Under the pieces are notes generated by a model. That model saw only the letters and a list, made by a program, of their open reading frames with translations, was not told the origin of the DNA and did not search any database. Positions 63,341-64,000 of a stretch of 64,000 nt of DNA are shown piece by piece (position 1 is the first letter of the stretch; each line of letters starts with the position of its first letter). A program made the position numbers and the translations under genes. Source of the stretch: Polaribacter porphyrae (GTDB lineage: Bacteria; Bacteroidota; Bacteroidia; Flavobacteriales; Flavobacteriaceae); NCBI RefSeq assembly GCF_002954685.1, contig NZ_MSCN01000001.1, positions 1,685,409 to 1,749,408 of the forward strand, written 5' to 3'.

Positions 63341-64000
63341 ATGAAGTCTAATATTATTTTAATTCTTTTAATTGTATTTAGTATTAATGTAACAGCACAA
63401 TGTGATGCTACAATACTTTCAAGTCAATCAACTGTTGCTGTAGATAACTCAGGAGCGGATACACCAGTAACATTACTCTTTAATAATGAATATGATGTAT
63501 TATCAACATTCAATATATCTGATTCTTACACAATTAGAGCTGGTACTGGTAGTGGTTTTTTAACAGTAAGAAATGTAACTGATAACAGTGTTATAGCTAG
63601 TGGTAATATAAGTGTAAATTTTACAGCAACAACTACTCAAGTAGAGGTGCATTATTTTGCTTCTAATGCTTGTGATGGTACTTTTGCTGTTTCAAATATT
63701 ACTGTACAAAATAATACTGCTGCATCTACAAATGTTTGGGATGGTAGCTCAAATTCAAATTGGAATGATTCTGACAATTGGAGTGTTGGTACTGTACCCA
63801 ATTCAACTACCAATGTAACTATTCCTAACGTAACTAATAAACCTATAATTTCTGCTTCAACTAATATAGAAGTTAACAATCTAACTATTGAAAATTCATC
63901 TTCTTTGATCCTATCTTCTAATAGTAGTCTAACTGTAAATGGTACTTTTGCAAATAGTAGTACACCTTCTTCATTTCTTATGAACTCCAGTTCATCCTTT
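63341..64000 (+). CDS. large secreted surface protein (partial, N-terminus only)
   Basis: The frame opens at ATG 63341 and is still open at the window end, giving 220 residues. A signal peptide (NIILILLIVFSINVTAQ) is followed by beta-rich sequence made mostly of Ser, Thr, Asn and Val. Residues near 132-165 contain VWDGSSNSNWNDSDNWS and the GTVPNSTTNVTIPN segment, the W-x-G-x-x-x-x-x-W-x-x-x-x-N-W repeat common in T9SS-exported adhesins and autotransporter-like proteins of Bacteroidota. The C-terminal sorting domain would be off the window. It diverges from the LytS/LytT operon with a 147-base gap. Function unknown; adhesion or gliding surface role is inference. Confidence 0.8.
   Translation, partial: MKSNIILILLIVFSINVTAQCDATILSSQSTVAVDNSGADTPVTLLFNNEYDVLSTFNISDSYTIRAGTGSGFLTVRNVTDNSVIASGNISVNFTATTTQVEVHYFASNACDGTFAVSNITVQNNTAASTNVWDGSSNSNWNDSDNWSVGTVPNSTTNVTIPNVTNKPIISASTNIEVNNLTIENSSSLILSSNSSLTVNGTFANSSTPSSFLMNSSSSF

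Overview
The window is strongly AT-rich (around 30% G+C by eye) chromosomal DNA from a member of the Bacteroidota, almost certainly a marine-type Flavobacteriaceae (Polaribacter/Tenacibaculum-like; the genus is inference). Supporting signs are the long flavobacterial signal peptidase I, the parA-parB-DUF5683-dapB-lepB-WbqC gene order, many Bacteroidota-restricted families (DUF2851, DUF4834, DUF4159, DUF6122, DUF6268), TAnnTTTG promoter elements instead of a sigma70 -10 box, and lipoproteins with charged residues right after the lipid-bearing Cys. Genes are packed tightly: no gene-free stretch exceeds about 280 bases. No CRISPR array, rRNA or intact insertion sequence is visible.

Layout. 1-9.4 kb: a partial DUF2851 gene, a nitroreductase, dipeptidase pepD, then the chromosome-partitioning and cell-envelope operon parA, parB, DUF5683, dapB, lepB, WbqC, followed by a Crp-family regulator and a small membrane protein. 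9.4-17.5 kb (minus strand): a cell-surface polysaccharide operon in the order DUF4834, YfhO, methyltransferase, kinase-like protein, two glycosyltransferases, flippase. The adjacent methyltransferase and kinase genes may form a chain-capping pair. 17.6-33 kb: mixed housekeeping and envelope genes, including an outer-membrane protein with a very basic tail, rsmE, a bile-acid:Na symporter family protein, an acyltransferase, a GH3 plus beta-lactamase fusion, a DnaQ-like exonuclease, a PPK2 kinase, a flavodoxin-like reductase, a methyltransferase, and a 53-residue basic protein overlapping an SGNH hydrolase gene. 33-37 kb: an oxidative-stress cluster in which a peroxiredoxin-thioredoxin operon diverges from katG. 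37-42.7 kb: a sigma54-type response regulator without a DNA-binding domain, a DUF6268 outer-membrane protein, MscS and a NatAB-like ABC exporter.

42.8-48.9 kb holds a fatty-acid beta-oxidation operon: a MarR regulator followed by genes matching the Bacillus fadN-fadA-fadE order. Two inverted-repeat operators sit on its promoter. 49-56.8 kb: two lipoprotein genes, then an ECF sigma factor / anti-sigma factor / two DUF4097 envelope-stress-like operon, a serine hydrolase and trxB. 56.9-64 kb: a sugar dehydrogenase, tRNA-Pro(UGG), a disrupted tyrosine integrase directly downstream of that tRNA, a LytS/LytT-type two-component pair with a beta-propeller sensor, and the start of a large secreted, Ser/Thr/Asn-rich surface protein that runs off the window.

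The most interesting items are the MarR operator pair with a possibly leaderless transcript, the split methyltransferase/kinase module, the tRNA-Pro/integrase scar with its repeated GTnACC half-sites, the ECF/HEAT anti-sigma/DUF4097 operon, and terminator-like hairpins lying directly in front of two small genes.
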